From assembly GCA_046583095.1 (NCBI GenBank), contig JAYGDB010000172.1:1-46564 (forward strand): a stretch of DNA of 46,564 nt. The letters are read 5' to 3'. Below, in pieces: positions 43,284 to 46,564 of the stretch (positions within the stretch are counted from its first letter, which is position 1; every line of letters starts with the position of its first letter). The position numbers and the translations under genes were made by a program. The notes beneath the pieces are model-generated. The model was not told the origin of the DNA, did not search any database, and saw only the letters and a list, made by a program, of their open reading frames with translations. The DNA comes from JAJDAN01 sp046583095. Its GTDB lineage: Bacteria; Myxococcota_A; UBA9160; UBA4427.

Positions 43284-44276
43284 TCAGAAGGAGTAGCCGA
43301 TTCCGGCAAACCAGATCGGGTCTTCGCGCTGGAAACCGTGAAGCCAGGAGTCGGAAACCGGAATCTGGACGGCCGCGCGAATCGAGGGCCCCGTGTGTTT
43401 TGCGAACCCCGGCAGGCGAATTCGCAACGACGGAGTGACGTAGAGGATCGATCCACCGCTGTCCGCGAAGAACTCCCCTGCGGCCCTGTCCTTGTCCGAA
43501 TAGCGGAAGTTCAGCTCGATGCCCGGGGTGAAGTAGTCGAGGCGCTCCACACCAAAGAAGTGGCCCAGCGGGATCTCGGCGGCGAGATTCGCGAGGAGGA
43601 CGTCGCCATACTCGTAGTCGAGGCTGCCCTCGGTGTTGACGCGGTAGGAAGCGCTCGAGTAGATCGAGCCCCAGTCGAGCTTGTGGGTCGCAGCGAGCCC
43701 GAGCCCGACGTCCCAGGACCCGGTTCCCGCCTGGAGATGAGGATCGCGAACTCCATCGACCTTCTGGTTGCTGTGGGCGGTGGGGAACTTCAGGAACACC
43801 CGACCCTCCACCCAGGTCGATGGAATCACCCTGCGGTTCCGCCACAAGACGAAGCTCGTCTGCAGAGCGATGTCGCCTAGACCCGCCTCTGTCGAGTGGC
43901 TGCGCTCGTCCCCGTCGATCTCGACGATCTCGTTGAACGCCCAAGGCACGTCGAGGGTGAGGGTGACACGATCGATCGGCGTCCAGCTGACGAAGAGGTC
44001 TAGCCGGTAGCTGTCGTTCTTCTCCACCTCTTCCCCGTCGTGATCTCCATCCTCCTCCCCGTGTTCGCCGTTCGGCACGTGGCCACTGCGCTTGCTCCAC
44101 CCGCGCGCCTCGAGATAAACGGAGACGTCCCCCTGGGCCTGTGCGCTAGTCCCCTGGGCCGAAAAAGTCGGATCGCCGGCAAGACAGATAGAGCAGGCTC
44201 GCGCGGGCCGAGCCGACATCACCACCAGGACGATGAAGAACGCCCCAAAGAGGAGCGGGCGAATGATTCCAGACAT
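43284..44276 (-). CDS. Outer-membrane beta-barrel-like protein with N-terminal CSIC and a His/Asp/Glu-rich segment
   Basis: About 330 residues with a signal peptide ending ARPARA, so that the mature protein may begin CSICLAGDPTF (C28 and C31). Residues about 66-86 are rich in His, Asp and Glu (NGEHGEEDGDHDGEE) and look like a metal-binding loop. The rest is alternating hydrophobic strands ending in a terminal aromatic (GIGYSF), as in outer-membrane barrels, and is reminiscent of transporter-like MetA-phenol-degradation barrels. Metal handling is inferred, not shown. I start at ATG 44276, not the TTG at 44279, because AAGGG is then 7 nt upstream. Between the small His-containing peptide and TlpA-like genes on one strand. 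Confidence 0.7.
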   Translation of the reverse strand: MSGIIRPLLFGAFFIVLVVMSARPARACSICLAGDPTFSAQGTSAQAQGDVSVYLEARGWSKRSGHVPNGEHGEEDGDHDGEEVEKNDSYRLDLFVSWTPIDRVTLTLDVPWAFNEIVEIDGDERSHSTEAGLGDIALQTSFVLWRNRRVIPSTWVEGRVFLKFPTAHSNQKVDGVRDPHLQAGTGSWDVGLGLAATHKLDWGSIYSSASYRVNTEGSLDYEYGDVLLANLAAEIPLGHFFGVERLDYFTPGIELNFRYSDKDRAAGEFFADSGGSILYVTPSLRIRLPGFAKHTGPSIRAAVQIPVSDSWLHGFQREDPIWFAGIGYSF

Positions 44277-44304
44277 CAAGAGACCCTTCGATCCTAATCG
44301 CGAT

Positions 44305-44517
44305 TCACTGCGGCGTGCTCAACGTATCGACTTTGGCGACGGCGCCGTGGTGATGGGCGTAGGAACGCACCTCGCGGCTGGCCTCGACTGGAACCGCAGC
44401 TACGTGGCTAGCGACCCGCTCGCTGCTCGGCGCGACCGACGGACACGGGGTCATCGACGACCCGAGGTAGAAGATCGCGAGGAGCGCCGGAACGGCCCGT
44501 CGCGCGAACTCGATCAT
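44305..44517 (-). CDS. Small exported His-containing peptide, unknown function
   Basis: A 70-residue product that starts MIEFARRAVPALLAIFYLGS, a clear hydrophobic signal or anchor segment, followed by a single Cys (C25) and a YAHHHG motif near residues 53-58. The frame is open much further upstream, but that part is antisense-like sequence within the enoyl-CoA hydratase gene. ATG 44517 lies 10 nt past the hydratase stop. GAGGAG is about 14 nt upstream, further than ideal. Followed by the CSIC barrel and TlpA-like genes, it could be a periplasmic metal carrier or barrel partner, but there is no recognised family. Confidence 0.6.
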   Translation of the reverse strand: MIEFARRAVPALLAIFYLGSSMTPCPSVAPSSERVASHVAAVPVEASREVRSYAHHHGAVAKVDTLSTPQ

Positions 44518-44527
44518 GAACGCGATT

Positions 44528-45304
44528 CTAGCTCCTCGTGAACTTGGGATCTCGCTTCTCGAGGAAGGCCGCGAGGCCCTCGTCGCGATCCCGCGTAGCA
44601 AACAGGCCCCCGAAGGCCGCCTGCTCGAGGGCACCGGCAACCCGGGCGTCGGCATCCTGTCCCTGCTGCAGCACCCGCTTGCTCGCGGCGACGGCGAGCG
44701 GGCCGTTGCGGGCGATCGCGTCGCCCATCCCGAGGGCCTTCTCGAGGAGTTCGTCGGGCTCGAACAGCCGGTTTGCAAGACCGATGCGGAGCGCCTCCTC
44801 GGCTTTCAGGTTCTGCCCGCCCAGGATGATCTCCTTCGCCCAGGCAACGCCGACGCGACGCGTGACCCGGGTCGTGCCGCCAAAGCCCGGCAGCAGGCCG
44901 AGTTTCACCTCGGGCTGACCGAAGACGGCCTTCGTCGACGCGTAGATCCAATCGCACGCGCAGGCGAGTTCGCAGCCGCCCCCGAGCGCAAAGCCGTTGA
45001 CGGCGGCGATCGTCGGGATCGTCAGCCCTTCGAGGGCCCCGAAAGTCTCGTGACCCAGGCGGCTGAAGGCCTCGGCCTCGACTGCGTTCATCTTGCTCAT
45101 GGCCTCGATGTCGGCGCCGGCCGCGAACGCCCGGCCCTCGCCGGTCACGACCAGCGCCCGCGTATCCGCGTCTCGTTCGACGGCACTCACTGCGTCGCCC
45201 AGGGCACCGAGAAGGGCGGCGTCGAGGGCGTTGAGCGACTTCGGACGGTCGAGGGTCAGGAGGGTAACGGCGCCGCGGCGTTCGCTGCGTACGAGATCGG
45301 CCAC
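44528..45304 (-). CDS. Enoyl-CoA hydratase/isomerase (crotonase family)
   Basis: A 258-residue crotonase. Both catalytic glutamates of the hydratase are present: E112 in LGGGCELACACD, and E132 in FGQPEVKLGLLPGFGGT. GEGRAFAAGADIEAM forms the oxyanion hole. It likely hydrates trans-2-enoyl-CoA in beta-oxidation, fitting the acyl-CoA dehydrogenases elsewhere in the window. The start is GTG 45304; TGATAGAGT, an extended -10, ends 6 nt upstream, so the message may be leaderless. No Shine-Dalgarno site is visible. It is followed after 10 nt by the small exported peptide gene, which may be cotranscribed, and is divergent from the DUF1499 gene. Confidence 0.93.
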   Translation of the reverse strand: MADLVRSERRGAVTLLTLDRPKSLNALDAALLGALGDAVSAVERDADTRALVVTGEGRAFAAGADIEAMSKMNAVEAEAFSRLGHETFGALEGLTIPTIAAVNGFALGGGCELACACDWIYASTKAVFGQPEVKLGLLPGFGGTTRVTRRVGVAWAKEIILGGQNLKAEEALRIGLANRLFEPDELLEKALGMGDAIARNGPLAVAASKRVLQQGQDADARVAGALEQAAFGGLFATRDRDEGLAAFLEKRDPKFTRS

Positions 45305-45310
45305 GTTCGT

Positions 45311-45320
45311 ACTCTATCAT
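45311..45320. promoter_or_regulatory. Bidirectional promoter of the hydratase and DUF1499 genes
   Basis: ACTCTATCAT contains TATCAT on the plus strand (45315-45320) and TAGAGT, preceded by TGA, on the minus strand (45316-45311). They share the TA at 45315-45316. The minus box is 6 nt from the hydratase GTG (leaderless); the plus box leaves a leader of about 22 nt with GAAAGGAG before the DUF1499 ATG. This is the same arrangement as at dinB/argC. Confidence 0.55.
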
Positions 45321-45348
45321 AGGGACAGACCACGAAAGGAGAGTCACG

Positions 45349-46083
45349 ATGTCGGAGACCTCCACCTCACGCACGGCAAACATCGCAGTCGGATTCGGGA
45401 TCGCCGGTCCGGGCGTCACGATGGTCGGCATCGGAGTGTCGCAGGCCGGCGCAACCCCGATGACCGGCTTCTTGCTCTTTCAGCTCGGAATTCTCTGCGG
45501 CCTGGTCGGGTTGATCCTCGGGCTCGTCGGCATCTTCCTCACGCGAGGTGGCGTCGGCGGCCGCTCGCGCGCGGCCACGGGGTTCGGCCTCGGTGTCTTG
45601 ATGGTGCTCGTCGTGCTCGTCTCCGCGAGCCCCGGCGCGGGTGTTCCTCCGATCAACGACATCACGACGAATCTCGACGACCCGCCGGCCTTTGCGCCCG
45701 CACCGGCGGGCCACCGCAACGCGGACCGTGACATGGGCTACCCGCCCGACTGGAAGCCCCTCGTCCGCGACGCCTATCCAGATCTCACCCCGATCCGCGT
45801 CGCCGTTTCGCCGCAGCAGGCCTACGACATCGCCGTCGCAGAGGCCGAGGCGCTCGGCTGGGAGATCACCCGCCGCGACGGCACCACCTTCGAGGCGCAA
45901 GCCACGACCGCCCTCTTCCGCTTCGTCGACGACGTGAGCGTTCGGATCGCCGCCGATGCGAGCGGCCAGGCCGTGATCGACATCCGTTCGAAGTCCCGCG
46001 ACGGGCGCGGCGACCTCGGCGCGAATGCGGCGCGAATACGCGTCTTCTCGGCCCGGGTGCTCGCGCGCATCGAGGGGGCGTAG
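45349..46083 (+). CDS. DUF1499-family membrane protein
   Basis: A 244-residue protein. The first 100 residues have about three hydrophobic segments (FLLFQLGILCGLVGLILG and VLMVLVVLVSA). The soluble C-terminal domain carries PPINDITTNLDDPPAF, SPQQAYDIAVAEAEALGWEI and RDGRGDLGANAARIRVF, signature segments of DUF1499. The function of this family is unknown; it is common in proteobacteria with envelope or lipid genes. The start is ATG 45349, with GAAAGGAG about 8 nt upstream. It is divergent from the enoyl-CoA hydratase with overlapping -10 boxes and converges on the acyl-CoA synthetase. Confidence 0.88.
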   Translation: MSETSTSRTANIAVGFGIAGPGVTMVGIGVSQAGATPMTGFLLFQLGILCGLVGLILGLVGIFLTRGGVGGRSRAATGFGLGVLMVLVVLVSASPGAGVPPINDITTNLDDPPAFAPAPAGHRNADRDMGYPPDWKPLVRDAYPDLTPIRVAVSPQQAYDIAVAEAEALGWEITRRDGTTFEAQATTALFRFVDDVSVRIAADASGQAVIDIRSKSRDGRGDLGANAARIRVFSARVLARIEGA

Positions 46084-46097
46084 CCGCCTCGAAGTGA

Positions 46098-46564
46098 TCA
46101 GCTCTCGAGGCCGAGCGCCTCCAGAGCGGTCTGCTTCGCCCAGCGGTAGTCGGCCTTGCCCGACGGCGCGCGGGTGATCTGGTCGACGTAGACGAACGCC
46201 TTCGGGAGCTTGTAGGCGGCGATGTGCTCGCGGGCGACTTCCTTCAGGGAGTCCTCCCCGGGCTCCTCGCCCTCACGCAGCTGCAGAATGGCGGTCACCT
46301 GGCTGCCCCAACGCTCGCTCGGCGTCCCCACCACCACCGAGTCGTAGACGGCCGGGTGGTGCTTCAGCGCCTGCTCGACCTCTTCGGCGAAGATCTTTTC
46401 GCCGCCGCTGTTGATCGTCACCGAGTCGCGTCCGAGTAGCTCGAGCTTCCCGTCCGCCGAGACGCGCGCGCGATCACCCGGGACCGAGTAGCGGACCCCA
46501 CCGAGTGTCGGGAAGGTCCTCGCCGTCTTTTCAGGGTCCTTGTAGTAACCGAGGGGCACCCGTG
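46098..46564 (-). CDS. Acyl-CoA synthetase (AMP-binding family), C-terminal part only
   Basis: About 154 residues of the C-terminal domain, cut by the window edge. VPLGYYKDPEKTARTF, LLGRDSVTINSGGEKIFAEEVE (hinge and A8 region) and RAPSGKADYRWAK (catalytic Lys of A10) identify an ANL-family acyl-CoA synthetase. The INSGGEKIFAEEVE form is common in fatty- and steroid-type FadD enzymes. It activates a carboxylic acid with ATP and CoA. The GTG at 46559 is an internal Val codon, not the start; the frame continues beyond the edge. It agrees with the lipid-catabolic content of the window. Confidence 0.9.
   Translation of the reverse strand, partial: RVPLGYYKDPEKTARTFPTLGGVRYSVPGDRARVSADGKLELLGRDSVTINSGGEKIFAEEVEQALKHHPAVYDSVVVGTPSERWGSQVTAILQLREGEEPGEDSLKEVAREHIAAYKLPKAFVYVDQITRAPSGKADYRWAKQTALEALGLES

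Overview
The window is a GC-rich (about two-thirds G+C by eye), gene-dense stretch of bacterial chromosome. It looks like an aerobic, Gram-negative heterotroph from a deltaproteobacterial or Myxococcota-like lineage. This placement is an inference from gene content (type A RNase P RNA, many lipid-degradation genes, lipoproteins and a beta-barrel, ImuA-ImuB-DnaE2, long lineage-typical hypothetical proteins). No ribosomal RNA is present to confirm it. I saw no phage, transposon, integron or CRISPR sequence. Most genes are ordinary chromosomal genes, many packed head-to-tail with 1-4 nt overlaps.

Layout. 1-4.3 kb: a minus-strand block with an HxlR-SCP2 regulator, two acyl-CoA dehydrogenases, a quinone oxidoreductase and the start of ndk. 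It reads as a lipid or acyl-CoA catabolic operon with its own regulator and an AT-rich palindromic promoter. 4.4-4.8 kb: RNase P RNA. 5-10.7 kb: an N-acetylglutamate-synthase-like gene, an SLC13-type permease, a sigma-70 factor behind an unusually long leader, and uppP. 10.7-15.5 kb: thrH, a phytanoyl-CoA dioxygenase-like gene, typA, a fatty-acid desaturase and a thioredoxin-fold [2Fe-2S] protein. 15.6-18.9 kb: an overlapping minus-strand operon of a PfkB sugar or nucleoside kinase, a Ca2+/cation exchanger and an LhgO-like FAD oxidase. 18.9-30 kb: purN, then a translesion DNA synthesis region (imuA-imuB, dinB, dnaE2) interrupted by a GT-C-like membrane protein, argC and a serine hydrolase. 30-34.8 kb: a CYP125/142-like P450, an alkaline-phosphatase-superfamily lipoprotein with a Thr nucleophile, and a beta-lactamase-fold esterase. 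34.8-38.6 kb: groEL without groES, and transketolase. 38.8-40.7 kb: a small lipoprotein, an endonuclease/exonuclease/phosphatase-family protein, a cupin and tRNA-Pro(UGG). 40.8-42.8 kb: leuCD. 42.8-45.3 kb: enoyl-CoA hydratase followed by a three-gene envelope set (small His-containing exported peptide, beta-barrel starting CSIC, TlpA-like thioredoxin). The window ends with a DUF1499 protein and the C-terminus of an acyl-CoA synthetase.

The strongest new signal is regulatory. The promoters of imuA and dnaE2, 7 kb apart, align without gaps over 29 nt (19 identical). They share a direct repeat CGAAA-N6-CGAAA with an 11-nt period inside the core promoter, followed almost immediately by the GTG start codons. 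This looks like an SOS-type operator of the direct-repeat class (geometry like the alphaproteobacterial GAAC-N7-GAAC LexA box, but with GAAA half-sites). A second theme is very short or absent 5' leaders. Several genes (purN, argC, dinB, the enoyl-CoA hydratase, the [2Fe-2S] protein) have a -10-like hexamer 6-8 nt before the start codon. In two divergent pairs the opposing -10 boxes share the same TA dinucleotide.

All calls come from reading the sequence. No database search was run.
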